The notes under the pieces are model-generated. The model saw only the letters and a list, made by a program, of their open reading frames with translations. It made no database searches and was not told the DNA's origin. This document shows, piece by piece, positions 12,901 to 25,471 of a stretch of 64,000 nucleotides of DNA. Each line of letters begins with the position of its first letter. Position 1 is the stretch's first letter. The DNA is from Triops longicaudatus. Taxonomy: Eukaryota; Arthropoda; Branchiopoda; Notostraca; Triopsidae. The translations under genes were made by a program, and so were the position numbers. The stretch is taken from positions 434,001 to 498,000 of the forward strand of contig JAGQDJ010000031.1 of the NCBI GenBank assembly GCA_022885665.1. The letters are read 5' to 3'.

Positions 12901-15900
12901 ATCGTCTCGTCTTGCATTCTAGTGACCTAATTGAGGGAGCAAGGAATTCGCAAAGCAAAGCGAGACGGCGGACGTCTTGATTTACAATGGATCTTCATTC
13001 CGTGTCGTACCTCAAGACCATTGTCATTTCCACGCATTGAGTTTTTACCCCTTCCGTTACGTATAGCTTCAAGAATGTTTGCCAGGGGATCTCAGCGTTA
13101 GAAAACGTCGATCAAACTTTTATTAGAACTCTCCAATCAAATGAGCAACTTGGTAAAAACATATAAATAGCGTATTTCCCAGAGAAATTAGAGAGCACTT
13201 AAATAAATTTCGAAAAACGTTCATTAGTCCATATATTTTCATTGATTCTTCCTTTATTTTTAATGTTGCTTTTAAGCAAGTAACAGCCGAATACTTAAAT
13301 ATTCGTTATAGTTAGAAGCCGAACAGAGACATGCGTGCGACAAAGATTTTAGATTGTTGTCCCGCTTGTTACGAAGATATGTAAACTATGTTATCCACGT
13401 GCACTTAGGTGTAGTGGTGTACTATTTTGGAATAAGTCCCAAAGTACGTTCCGCACTCATCCTCCTTTAACAATAGTTAAAGTCTGATAAGCCTTGGTAG
13501 GTATTTTGTGTAAGCCTTTTTCTTTCGAGAAAACTTTTAACGTATCGAAACTTGCCAACTCACGAAAAAAAAAAAAAAAAAAAAAAACGCGACAGCGTAA
13601 TATATTGCTATTGTGCTAGGAATTTCAAACTTTTAGTCAAAGCAACAATAATTTCTACTGTTGAGAGAGTGATATCATTCTTTCTCAGGAATGTGTTCGG
13701 TTTCGGTATTTTTAAGAAGCTGTGTACAACCAAAGCAGTTACAACTATAGGTGTGCTTAGTGACGTGGAAAACTCGTCGAATAGTAGCCTACTGGAGGAG
13801 ACATGTGACGAACATATCCAAACTGTATTTAAGATTGTGTCCTTGACTGTCGGCACATTGTATGCAGGTCATCTATTGTATTTGAAGAAATATCTCATAG
13901 ATTAAGTAATCTATGAGATTTGCAAACTTATGAATAAAAAAACTACGAAAATCACTATAGGTAGAAACACTGTATTTAGTCCAACCCATTTTCAAGGTTC
14001 GCCAGCGTGCTGCCGAATTGGATCTACAATTGGCGAAGTGTAGATCCAATTCGGCAACACCTGAGAAACTTCAATTCGTCAACATTAGGGGAAAAAAATA
14101 AAACAGATCAATCAATCAAAAGTAAATAAGAAAATGAAAGGAATTTTTTTTATCTATTAAAAGAGAATTACGGTTGTCTTTCTCATTGGTAAACAAATTT
14201 AACGAAAAAACGCATAAAACTAGTTTTAAAATCTCGTTCACTAAAATTTAGAGGAAAACTAGTTTAGCAAAAATTTAACATTATTACTTTATATGGAATA
14301 AAAAAAACGCTATGTGTTTATCAACACGATCGGCCCTCGCACGATGATTTTTTTCGGCCGCAAGTAAAGAGATCTGGTCACAAAAGAGTCTACTTGCATT
14401 TCGTCCGAGAATAATGAAAGCACGATAGGGGGGACCGTAGCCAAGATGCTTTACCTAGTTTAGTGCAGTATTCTGTTAGTGCTCAAGCTCAAATAACGAA
14501 GCTTGAGACCACCAAAAGGTAGAAAACGGAAAATTTGGAAATCAATTCTTATACCTCCAGAATAGTCAATTCGCCGACTTTTCCCTTCAGTTCGCCAACG
14601 TTGATAAATTGAATGTAGGGTTTGGACACCATTGTATTATATGAAATCTAACGAAGTGTTGAATTGCACTTTGAGTGTTGCAAATCCCATAGCTAGGTTC
14701 AGAATATTTCCGCATTCATCCATAGCTGAAAAAAAGGAGGAGTACGTCTGCTGTTGAACCCTTGGAATTTCTGTGAGACTTTACACCAGTTATATAATCG
14801 CCTGGCATTTCTTTGATAGAACAATGACCGTTGCTTGTTTTGTATGAGGTCAGAAGACAGTCGCATTCTTTGATTTGGAAAGAGCCAAGTTTGACGAAAG
14901 ACTTAAACGGATATACATATATGGTAGGGTGTATTGTAAAATATTAGTACATTAAGTAATACAACAGAATTCAATTTTCACGACAAAATCCTGTGATACT
15001 AAAAAAACGAGACAGGGGACTAGGCGAAAGTAATGGAGAGAGACATAGAAGAGAAGAATAAGAGAGACGCAAAAAGGTATAAAATGAAACAGAAGCCTCC
15101 AAAAAAGAGCTTTGACCCCCTGCAAAAACCCTTAATGGGCGTGTTAGGGGGCCACAAAGAAGACGGATTTTGTATCACTTTATGACACATTCGTAAAAGT
15201 GAAACGGTTTTGAGGCAAATTTGTAGTTTTGGATCCATACAACATTTACCACATATTCCCCTCCCTGGCTTGTCTGTAACGGTTTTCCTTCAAGTTGGTG
15301 GTTATCCCTTTTACTTTACGAAAACTAGTTTTTTTTCGTCCATTTTTTTTGGGGGAAATAAGGTTTGAAATTCTGCTGCTTTCCTTTTCGTTCGTCTTTC
15401 GGCAGAGAATGAGTAAAGAATGACTTTACCAAGTTATGAGGCAGAAACATAAATCAAAAGATAGCAGGATAATTACAGTTTCTAAAAGACAGTGCAAAAT
15501 TGCCTATACTTAAATAAATTCTTCCATCTCTCCTAGCGTTAAGGAAAAAAGGCAGACAGTAGAAATAAAGTGTTGTTTGTTTTGAGCTCTTTATTTGCAT
15601 CTCACCAAACGTGAAAATCTGTAATTTTTAGGAAGATCTAATATATATCTTAAGGTCTTATTATACAAAATGACCAATAAGCGGCCTCATTAAAATGCCT
15701 GGTCTTACCTTCTACTAAACCATATTTTATAGCTTTATTTTCATAGATTTAATAACTAAGTAATGAATTATTAGTGTTCATTTTCCCGTTTTCTTCTCTT
15801 TGTTTAAAAAAAATAGAAACGAACGTGAAAAGCAGCGCATCGCTAAGCAGCAGTAGTACGATTCCGGTAACTCCACCTCAGGTTTTAGGAGCAGGAGGAC

Positions 15901-18900
15901 TTGTTGGTCAGTTGTTGCGACCCAGTTTAATTTCAGGGCCAAGTGCTAATTATGGTACTACGGAAACTCCGTCACAACAGCCGCCGAAAGTTCCCAATGG
16001 CAATATCAGCCCGAGTTCCTCGTCTTGCTTGCATAATGGCCAAGTGTACCGTCATAAAGAAAGATTTACGTCGCACAGCGTTTCACTCCAACAAGAGCAT
16101 GCCAACCAATGCGTCCAGTGCATTTGCGAGGTAACACACAACTCAAATTTATTCTGTTTTCGCGCTTTAATTTGCATTTATCTACAGTTTGCTCTTCTTC
16201 CTCTTTTTGTCTGTTCCTCTTTTCCTTAATATATTTTTTCACTTTTTTATTTAAAAAGCAGGAGGGTGAATATTGTTTAAGAAATACGGTAGAAGTTCAG
16301 TTGTTTCAATTACACTCTTCCACCTGTGGCTTATGTATCGAATTTTTTTTTGTGTCTGAAGAGAAGCTTCCAGTCAGTAGAATAAGTAGTAAATATGTTC
16401 TTTATTTAAATGTGCAGTTTGACGTGCTATGGTTTTAATTGGTTACTAGCTCTCGTTTATTCATCAGTGTTGTAGTGTCATAAACAAAACGTTTTCACCT
16501 GGAAACGGACGAAGTGTAACACGCTTGCCCGAAACGAGTTTTGCAGTTTGAGACAAGTTTTAAATTCTGCTCAAAATATGTAAGAAAGACAATGAATGTC
16601 GAAAATGAATTAATATTTTGACAAAATAACATTGTTTGAGAATTTTATTGCTTGAAACATTCGGTCATTTTAATCGAAGTTATTCTTCAAATATCAATAT
16701 TGCAGTAACTTAAGCTAATAGTAATTATATTGTAATTCGAAAATTGTATAAAAAGAAATTTAATACCGCAGACATTGAAAATTACGTGGTTACGCTATTC
16801 GACCGTTCTTTTTCTTCTTGGAGGTAATAAAATAATTTTAAAGCTTTAATTAAGAGTGACGTAACCATCTGTGGGTTTGAGTTTGGAGTCAGCTTGCGTT
16901 TTTGTTCAGATTTTGAGAAGATTTCAGAAAATTTGGCAGAATTAATCGAACTTGACTTTTTGTTAAATAAATGCAAAAATTAGCTTCATAATCGTTTCAT
17001 AATGAAATGTAAATTGATCCGTTTTTACGTAAGGCATGTCTAATTTAGTTCATAGTCATGAGTTATGGTATCATTTACCAGGTACAGTAAATTCTCGCCA
17101 TAACGGACATTGGTTATAACGAACAATTGAGTATTGTGCACTAGTGCATATACCGACGAATGAAAGCATTTATTCCGACACTAACAATATTTCTGTCCCC
17201 TTGCGCGTAGATTATAGCGAAGTTTTACTGTAATTGCATTTCGACAATTTTGAGAAAAAGTACTTTAAACCGGAAGCTTCTAAAACACTGCTCACGTTCA
17301 TTTATTCTTTCGCTTACTTGATTTAATTGAAATCTTTATCTATTTACAAGATTTTCGGACTACAAAGTGAACTAAATTTTATTAAAGCTGCTGTGAATTT
17401 ACGCTGATTTGTAAATGTGTCTCTATCCTTTTCTGTTTCTTCTCGACCTCTTCAAAAGGAAAGAGTGCGAAAATGGTTATTTTTGGATTGGCCAAGAGTC
17501 CGACGTTGTTTTTAATTTGCGGGATCGTGAATCTTTGCGTTCCCTTTCGTATTGCCGGTAAATAAACCGGGTGTGATAGTTCTCATACTTTCGCACCAAA
17601 GCCAATTTCATAACGCCTAGCGGTAGCTTGTAATAGTGTCTCCCTTAGGGAAAAAAATGTACCGCAGCAATGCTCGGAGTATGTGCTATTTTGTCCTTCG
17701 TTTTCTGTAAATGATGTTTTGTTTTGATGCATTCCAGACTGGCATGGTCATGTGTCAATTGCGAGATTGCCCCAAACCGGAATGTGAGAATCCCATTCGA
17801 ACTCGAGAAGAATGCTGTCCTGTTTGTCCAGGTGGTTATTGCTTTGTTTCTTATGTCTCAATATCTCGGTATTCAACCCGATGCACCCCTCTCGCGTTTT
17901 CTCAGAAAAAAAAAAATCCTTCTGAGGCTGACCAAACGGGAAGACAATATTATAGAAAATTTGTTAATCGGGTTTTGTTCCAGACTTTCATTTGCTGCTC
18001 TTTTTGTGTGTGATTTTGGTAGACTAAGCAAAAGCGAAGAAAGGGGAAGAAATGAAATAAAATAGAGACCGACTAGGTTGAGAAAAAAGCCAGACAGGAA
18101 ATTTGCCAAAATAGTTTACGAACTGTGACTGAATCCGAGCCATCTGCCTTTGAAGCGTTTTGCCAAATGCATTTCTCTTATATCTTTCCTTTTTATTGTG
18201 TCACAAGGGCAGCAAATTATATCCAAGAGGAACGCTGTCTTAAATAACCTGAAAAATTCTCTTTATATTTTTTCTGCGTGGATATTAAATTAAAGTTAAT
18301 CTGGTATTGTGGTAGTTTGTTTCTTAAGGTTCTTAAAGCTTTTTTAAGACACGTGGAAAGGACTTTACCGTCCAAAGTTTACAAGTCCGGGATTTTATTA
18401 TAGCGTTGCTTATGTTTTCGTTTACCAATAAATAGATCCGATAGGAAGGAATGACGATACGGAAGGATCAGTGGTGATTATTCAGCAGTCGCCAGCCACA
18501 GATTCCAAAATGGAGGATTGTATTTCTGGAGGAAGGTAAGGCACAACAAGAAAAAATATTAAGTAAAATAAAGTTAACAAAGTAAATAATTGTAAAGTAA
18601 ATAGCAAACAATGTAGTGAGTGAAAATTAATGAAATAATCAAGAAATTAAATAACAGAATTTGGTGTTTTCAAATTCTAAGCAATTTTGTGTGTGAAAAC
18701 TGCATTGTACTTAATAGCTATGTAATAGCTATGAATATTAGGTGTTAAGAAATGTGACATTCATAAGCGTAAGACTACATTGCTATTTCGGTTTAGTATA
18801 GCACGACGTGCAAGCAGAATCAAAGCCAAAGTCCAAGGAGCAAGGTAGAGATATTTAAAAAATAGCTCTTTACACACAAGAAGTCGTAGACAGCGTTCTC

Positions 18901-20904
18901 TATTGAAGCAACAAATTTCTTCTCATGCAATTTTTCTTCAAAGTATAAGCTGTTTAATGTTTACGATATGTAAACCACTTTTATCAGAGAACAACTGCCT
19001 GATTGCGCCTTACAAAAGTAATGAACTGTCATTCTCGGCAACACATCCTTAAGTGTGGCGGGCAATAGCTCTTCAAAAGCATGTGAGGCTACTAATGTAC
19101 TATTATTCTTCAGCGTCTAAATTAAGAACCCATTATGCGTTGCGCGCAAATTGCTTGAAATTTCAGAGATTCGCACGTGCGTTCTTCGAAATAATCGCCT
19201 TTGTGCGAGGTTTCGTATGCACTCTATGTTTAGTTGTCGATTTCCAAACGAAAATTAAGTGAAATTCGCATTGATTTAAAAATGGGCAACCCCTTCCAAC
19301 TTACAGATTACATAGTTTTGTTGTAAATTGTCAATTTTGTAGTTTTCTTGCTTACAGTTCTAGTTAAAAAAAAAAAACTTTTCTTTCTCCCATTTCGGAA
19401 CTGAAACCAAACAAAAGGTACTATTTACATGGAACAACATGGCATCCTGTAATGGGACCGTTTGGGCCTATGGATTGTGTGGTTTGCGAATGCAAATCTG
19501 GCCGAATTGAATGCCACCGCATGGAGTGTCCCAGTAAGCAAAACATGCACTGCGACCGGCCCGTGAAAGTCGCCGGAAGATGTTGTCCCGTTTGTCCTTT
19601 GGATTCTTCACCGTCTGCCGATAACATCGGCTCGTCGATTACCTCCTCACCGTTACCACGTCCAGTTTCTTACCCCGGTGATGGGACGATGTTATGTCTC
19701 CCTCCTGGACATGACATAGTAGCCTATAAATCTGTTGGCGGGGGAAATTTTTCAGACTATGTACAGGTAAAGTACATTTGAACGAATAATCGTTCTGTTG
19801 GAAATAGATAATTTAATTCTCGATTTGTTTGTTTTGAATTTGCAGTATATTTTCCAAAATGCTGGAAGAGCAGGACCAAGAGCTACCGAACACCATATGT
19901 GGGCGTTGGGAGCTACGAATACTGCGTTTAAAGTGCAAGATTTGTCACGAGATCAGTTGGATGCCTTGAGGCAGCGATTTAGGTTTTCAATTCTGGGAGC
20001 TACGAATATAAGTGAGTTGATTACTTTAAAAATTGTAGGGAAAAGGTAGGGCAAAAAGAAATAGAACCTTTTTATTCAGTAGAATTTGCAGTCATTTCTA
20101 CGACTCATTAGCTCTTTGGTCTTTCAGCTGGTCATAGAAAGTTTGCGCGAGTTTATTTCGTGAGAGTGTTTAAAATACTTGATATTAGAGTGAAAGAATA
20201 GAGTTGCGAAAAATAAGCCCTCGAGGGTTTGTGAAATGGCAGACGCTGACAGAATGGTTTTACTGGGCGACTTTTAGTACAGGGTTTACTGTAGTTTTAT
20301 GGGAAGTAATTTTATCCTAGCCCTTATTAAGTATGATGACCTTGTCTTGGACATAGTAGTTAAAACATGTAGTAGTGTTGACAGTTAGTTGACAGGGAAG
20401 TACACTATAACCGTCGCTGTAGCCAAGACATACTTCTGACAAATTGCTGATATTTTGAATAAGAAATAGAATTGTCTTTGTGCAATTAATTCTATACTAA
20501 TCAAGTTTAAAGCGTATGTTCACGGTCTAGAGGTGGAATGGGAGTATAGGAATACTTTAGTGAATTTGAAAACATGATAAAGTTGTGGAAAACTGCCAAA
20601 TAACAGAAGAAAGTGCTAGTAATGCGCGAAAGAGACTCAGTAGCTTTTTACTTATTTTGTTAGTTGTTGTTTTAGTTTCATGTGAGAACATTTTGTCATG
20701 AAATAGACGCACAGTTTAATTCAGTATGTTTTGTGTGCTGCAGAGAACCTGAAGAAGTTTACTGGACGGGAAAAGAAATTAAAACCCAAGTGCACTGCCA
20801 GCACAGGGTGTCCGAAGAAAATTCGGCGACTGGAGCGTAATCTGGTGCTTAAAGAAGTCGCCAACCGCAAAACTTGCCTCGCCGAAGAGACCGAAGTGAT
20901 GTAG
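3887..20904 (+). CDS. CHRDL: Chordin-like secreted protein with three vWC domains
   Basis: Nine coding exons: 3887-3992, 9779-9894, 11798-11885, 15817-16130, 17738-17831, 18436-18535, 19418-19766, 19846-20011 and 20744-20904. All phases match and give 497 residues, close to vertebrate CHRDL1 (about 450). Exon 1 encodes a basic N-terminus and a hydrophobic segment (LTRIVCIFTLTVVCHG), a likely signal peptide. Three von Willebrand C domains follow, at about residues 42-103, 174-239 and 268-328, each ending in the family's CCxxCP motif (CCKYCP, CCPVCP, CCPVCP). The region from about 389 (HHMWALGATNTAFKV...LRQRFRFSILG) resembles the conserved C-terminal part of CHRDL1/2, which separates it from kielin or chordin. 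There are no CHRD domains. Family members bind BMPs extracellularly and usually antagonise them; that role is inferred here. A lysine/arginine-rich tail precedes the TAG. The start is the only ATG giving a signal peptide in the correct phase. Confidence 0.9.
8789..8985. mobile_element. pogo/Tigger-like MITE relic
   Basis: Imperfect terminal inverted repeats: CAATAGAATTTCGCTATAAC at the left, and at the right GTTACAGCGAAAATTTATTG, whose complement is CAATAAATTTTCGCTGTAAC. The repeated GGTTATAATGGAC-type interior resembles the copy at 17085-17230. TA flanks the left end but not the right, so the right boundary is decayed or misplaced. No coding capacity. It lies in intron 1 of the chordin-like gene. 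A weaker related sequence (AGTAGAATCTTGCTACAACG) starts near 8184. Confidence 0.55.
12327..12378. repeat. 20-bp inverted repeat, 12-nt spacer
   Basis: Left arm TAGTACACATTTTCAATAA (12328-12346) pairs with right arm TTATTGAAAATATGTACTA (12359-12377) at 18 of 19 positions, plus one further outer pair. It lies in intron 3 of the chordin-like gene. It could be a small foldback element or a hairpin. Confidence 0.75.
13892..13919. repeat. 13-bp perfect palindrome with 2-nt spacer
   Basis: ATCTCATAGATTA is followed by AG and then its exact complement TAATCTATGAGAT. It is within intron 3 of the chordin-like gene, about 90 bp before a second perfect inverted repeat. Confidence 0.85.
14011..14056. repeat. 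18-bp perfect inverted repeat, 10-nt loop
   Basis: TGCCGAATTGGATCTACA (14011-14028) and TGTAGATCCAATTCGGCA (14039-14056) are exact complements around ATTGGCGAAG. Related TTCGCCAAC / GTCCAA-CCC motifs recur at about 13979 and, inverted, at about 14589-14630, so this may be the core of a non-autonomous transposon. Confidence 0.85.
17085..17230. mobile_element. 146-bp pogo/Tigger-like MITE with TA target duplication
   Basis: Left end CAGTAAATTCTCGCCATAAC. The right end, on the complement, is CAGTAAAACTTCGCTATAAT. TA dinucleotides flank both sides (17083-17084 and 17231-17232). CAGT-starting termini with a TA target site are typical of pogo/Tigger (Tc1/mariner superfamily) elements. There is no transposase frame. 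It lies in intron 4 of the chordin-like gene. Confidence 0.75.
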
Positions 20905-23412
20905 AGAACTATTGGGCGCTTTGGAGCGGTAGCGAGTTGTTTTGCTTGTATAAATAAGGAAAAAGGAAAAGAACGGTGGTGCCACGAACAGTGCAAAAAA
21001 TGGGCAATCAAAACTTATCGCTCGCAAAAAGTGAAGCTCACACTAGAATGACGTTGTAAGCAGAGAAAGGTATTTTCTGTCATTAAGCGGGATCAAAGAA
21101 GATAAGTGAACCAGGGAGGCTCTGCCTTCTTCGGGAGTGTTTAAAGGTGAAGCGGGTGTTAATGTGCACCCGATGTTGAATCGTTGTACGTAAAAGTCTG
21201 TGTAAATCTGACGAACCGGCCACCGGGAGGAGAGAAAGGAAACCAGAAAGCCAAGATTTATGATAAAAATAATAATTAGCTCTTCTAGACCTCTTACCCC
21301 ACTTAACGTCTCTTTGGGTACTTCGACATTAACTCTGCTCCCAAATTGAAACTTTCTTCAATCTCTCAGCTTTCGATGTGATGTATATCAAATATATATT
21401 GCTTCAAGAAAGAAACAAATGACAGCGAGGGAGAAACTAAAAAAAATAAAGCTAAGCTAAACAAGAAAGCATAATAAGCTATGATCCAATCCCAAGGAAT
21501 GCTCGCTTTGGCAAGGATTTTTCTGAGTTTCCCCATTATTTTTTTATTTCTCAGCTATCTGCGAGCATTCTTGTCTTAGTATACGCCGCCTCCGTAACCT
21601 TCAAGCGAGTTTTTCTTTAATGTTTCTAAATTCAGTTACGTCAAAGAAGGTTTTGTTATATAATTGGGCATTGCTGCACCCGTTAAGCCTGCCATAGTGG
21701 TTTTAGTAGTTTAGTTTATTTTTAAAAGACATTATTTGCTATAATATTTATGTTCGAAGCCAGAGTAGTGGTGGGCGGATCCCTTCCGGGCAATCTCAAG
21801 TTTTCGTTTCTTGAAAGGGAGAACGTTCAACGAATTTTTCAGTCGAAAAAAAAATTAAAAAATAAAAAAAAAAATAACTTTTAAGATTCTCCCGTGACAC
21901 TCTCCGATGGCAGACAAAACGCTCAATTCGTCTGTCATTTCCCTCCAAGCCAGCACAAAACCATTTTTTCAGTTTTTGACACGATTTTCCGACCCTAGTC
22001 CGTCCAACAATGGCACCCCACAGGACATTATTTTTTCAGCCGATATTTTCATTTTTTTTTTTAGTTTTCGGGTAGAAATACTTTATTCAGTTTTTGCAAA
22101 TTCCGTGTCCCTTTTTTGTTACCGTGAAAAAATCCGTTCCATGACCGCCGTAAACTCCGCCCACCCAGTAATCATTCACGCCATACATTGCGACAAAGAA
22201 TTTTTGTATTTATGGTTTAAGGAACAAGTCACGTATTTTGTCATGATTTATGTGTCAAAGCCGGTCACAATTTTAAGCTCAAATTTGCTTTAAGCTAGAA
22301 TTACATAGCATTGAAAGAAATCCAGTTGAACAATGCGCAGTTAGAAAATCCGTTAAATAATTTATGTGAGATCGGACACTTTTAAAATATGGATACTTAA
22401 AGCTGGGGTTACAGATTTCTCGAGCCTGTCGTTTTTCTTAAGATAAAAATCAAGTGTATGAAATTGTATTAGTACCTGTTCCTTTTTATATAAAAACTGG
22501 ACACTTACGTGCTATTATATTCAATAACACCTCAGTGCTGCAAGATTCGAAAAAAGAGGGCATTGTTCCCATTTTCTTTGTGCTATAACTAAGCGACAAG
22601 CCATTTTAAAGAAACTAAAACATACGAAAACCCTGATGGTTTTCTCCCATTTTTGTCTCTTTCTCACGTACTGCTCTTTCCACGTTTCCATTATCGAAAC
22701 CCGACTGTTTTTCTTTCGTGACCAGAAAAAGCAAATACCGAATAATTTAGCTAGCCCGTTGTCAGAATTGCAAATACGTACGCAAACTTATTTTTCATAC
22801 ATCGCCAGTTTCCATACGTAAAGGATTAGCTAACCGACAGCAAAAAATTCGTCTATTTCATTCATATTCCTGCTCTCTGAAATCCCGTTGCGGTGGTCCG
22901 TAATTTCCAACATCTCCGTGAAGGATCGTGATTATTATTTAATTCTGTATCGTGTATTGCCCTACACCATAGCCCAAGAAAATACCATTTTCTTTCATTT
23001 CCCAAAAGTAAAGAGTTCTTCATAAAGAAAAGGTATAAACGATGTCAATCGCATCTTTCCTAGTCCCGTGACTTTTTATTATTTCACTTTTCGTAAGAGA
23101 AAAACAAATGGTGAAACAAAAAAGAAAAGAGGTGTCCGGTTCTCAGCCCCTATGCTGGAATCCTTCCCAACTCCCCTACGTTTTCAAACAGCTATTTACA
23201 TGGGTGTTGCTTATATGTAAAACTTTACAAATAGATGCGCCCTGGCGGACGGTAATACGCGACAATTAAATTACAATGTGTATTTTATTGACTTTTCGTA
23301 GTGTGTTTATATTATTCACGAATGATCAGCATGTTTTTTAAAGAAATTTATTAATTCACAGAAAACTGGAACAACGACAGATTTACAGTGTTTGAGTCAA
23401 TGAAGGCGAGTT
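20905..23412. other. 3' region of the chordin-like gene and intergenic DNA
   Basis: A canonical AATAAA lies at 21445-21450, about 540 bp after the chordin-like stop, and is a plausible polyadenylation signal. An A-rich stretch follows at 21846-21873. On the complement, AATAAA at 23347-23352 lies 61 bp past the POLD3 stop and probably ends that transcript. The open frame at 21907-22293 has no recognisable features and no splice context. Confidence 0.6.
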
Positions 23413-25471
23413 TCAACTTTGCTTTCCGAAAAACCTCATAATACTGGCTTGCTTGCGCTTTAGAGGTGGCGATGCGGCACAAGGGGCGGGAACTTTACGT
23501 TCGGCAGCTGGAGGTGGCGTCTCCTCTACTGTCACATGTTCATCGTCTGATTCGGACTGAGCCTCATGTTCTTTCTTAGTGACTGTTCGTAAATAAACAC
23601 GTAAATAGATGTGTAAATTCGAACAAAGTGTATAAAAATATTGAAAGTAAAATAAACAAAGTACAACGTTTTAGACATCAGCTTAGGAAAGCCTTCGACA
23701 ATAGACCAAATAAAGAAAATAAAACAAACGTATTCTGGATTTTTTTTTTTTTGAGAAATACGGTGTAAAATTACAAACCTATATAGCCGCTTTCATCCAG
23801 ATATGTCTTGGAAATTTCTTTCAAAACGCGCTTGCGTCCAGTTTTACAAGAGGCGGCAGGTTTCGGTGTTGGTGGAATAATTTCGTCATCTGATGAGTCA
23901 TTGAAGGGGACTGGCTTCGCTGGGGAAGCTGTTTCCATGGGCTCATTGTCCTCTGGCTCCCGTTCTAAATGATATAGAATAAAATACGGTCCATTAAATA
24001 TGAAACAGTCACATATGAAAATAAGTTAACAAGATATAAACCAACATAATCAGACGAATAAACCCCAATAAAAAATAATTTCTTATGCGTCTACAAATTT
24101 GATGATGTAAGAAATACTAATGAAAGACTTATGAAAAAATAAAGTGGATACAATAACCTGGTTCAGACTCAGAATCCGAGACTTGCTGAATACGACGACG
24201 AAGTTTTTGACCTTTTTTCGTTTCGCTTTTTTTTCTCTCCTTAGATTGCTCGGCTTTACTTCTTTTTTGCGAAGATTTCTTAGCTACGCCATCTTCTTCC
24301 TTTCCTGGCTCCACTTTTGGTGGAGGGCTTTGCGAAATCTTAAACCGTTTCGCGGGTTGCTTGTCTGCAGAAAGAACATCTTCTTTGGAAATGACTACGG
24401 CAGGCGTCTCAGTCACTGATGGACTTCCGGTTCGGGATGGTGGAGCTTTATCCGCAGCTTTGCCAGCGAAATAATTAAAAATCCCTTTCTTAGCGTTGTT
24501 GCCTTTTTTGTCCTCAACTTTGTTATCCTTTTGTTTCGGATGATCATTGTCCGGTTTCAATTTGTCTTGTTTAGTGTCTTTAGTGCTTGACTGCTGAGCA
24601 AAAGCGGCTGCAAGGCTGCTTTTGTTAAGTTTCTTCAGATTAGTGGTGTCCAACTTAGCCTCTTGTTCTTCCTTAGGCAAAGCTTTGCTTGGCTTAATAC
24701 CTGCATCACAGGACTTCTTGGGGTCCGATATACTGGGCGGGGGATGTGAAGCTTCTCCATTAGACACACGAACGCTCGAATTCGTTAGATTACTGTACCT
24801 GAAAAGGGAGAGGGGATAAATTAGTATTACAAGTTTAAGAATTATTTTTAACTCATTGGCTTAAATCTTAATTTTTAACAGAAATGTTCTGTATATATTC
24901 AATATTTTTCAATCTTTTTCATAGAATATTCGTTTCAAGTTATTTTAAGTTCTTTACTTGTTAATTGAGTGTGGGTGATCTTTCTGTTGCATCATATCAA
25001 TAGCAGTTAGGTTTTCCATAGCAACTTTCGCTTTCGACAAGCTGTAGATATGCTCAAAAGTAATTTTGGAGAACTTTTCGCGAGCATCCTTAAGTTCGTC
25101 TTCATCAACGACTGATATTCCGATTTGTTCTACGTCAGGTAAACAATTCGCTAGAAAGCCGCCAATGCAATATTTCGCACATAGCGGCCGTTTTCCATTC
25201 TGCCGATTTTTCTCATAATACGCTTCCAGAACCCTAAATAAAGAATTTCAGATTTAATATAAAATGAAAACGTACCAAACGTTTTGTTTACTGCTTAGAC
25301 ACGTTGACTTGAAGACAGAACTCAACTGCAAACGACCGATACGTAACCTGTAAATGCTCACTAAAAGTTTACTTCATCACTTTAGTAAATTTAAATTACC
25401 GGCTTCTTTTCATCTTCTATCAAAGAATCCAAATTATCAAAGTAAGTACTAAAATCTGCTGAGTCTTTCAT
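23413..25471 (-). CDS. POLD3: DNA polymerase delta subunit 3 (p66)
   Basis: Six exons, in transcript order 25400-25471, 25292-25347, 24958-25233, 24158-24798, 23779-23964 and 23413-23582, give 466 residues in frame, the same length as human POLD3. The N-terminal winged-helix region that contacts POLD2 is recognisable (VTYRSFAVEF, VLEAYYEKNR, HIYSLSKAK). A long, charged, low-complexity middle follows (Lys/Asp/Ser/Pro, about residues 135-350). The C-terminus carries the conserved KTYLDESGYIG block and a canonical PCNA-interacting PIP box, QASIMRFF at 455-462, followed by GKQS. The product tethers polymerase delta to PCNA in lagging-strand synthesis and in break-induced replication and translesion repair. 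The start ATG is the only one giving the family N-terminus. The gene is divergent from LCMT1, with about 900 bp between the ATGs. Confidence 0.94.

Noticed and set aside
13552..13905. 117-residue frame in the chordin-like intron
   Set aside because: It begins in a 24-base A run, overlaps a palindrome, has no homology and is matched by an equally long frame on the other strand.
24144..24419. Plus-strand frame of 91 residues
   Set aside because: It is the antisense shadow of the Lys/Ser-rich POLD3 exon.
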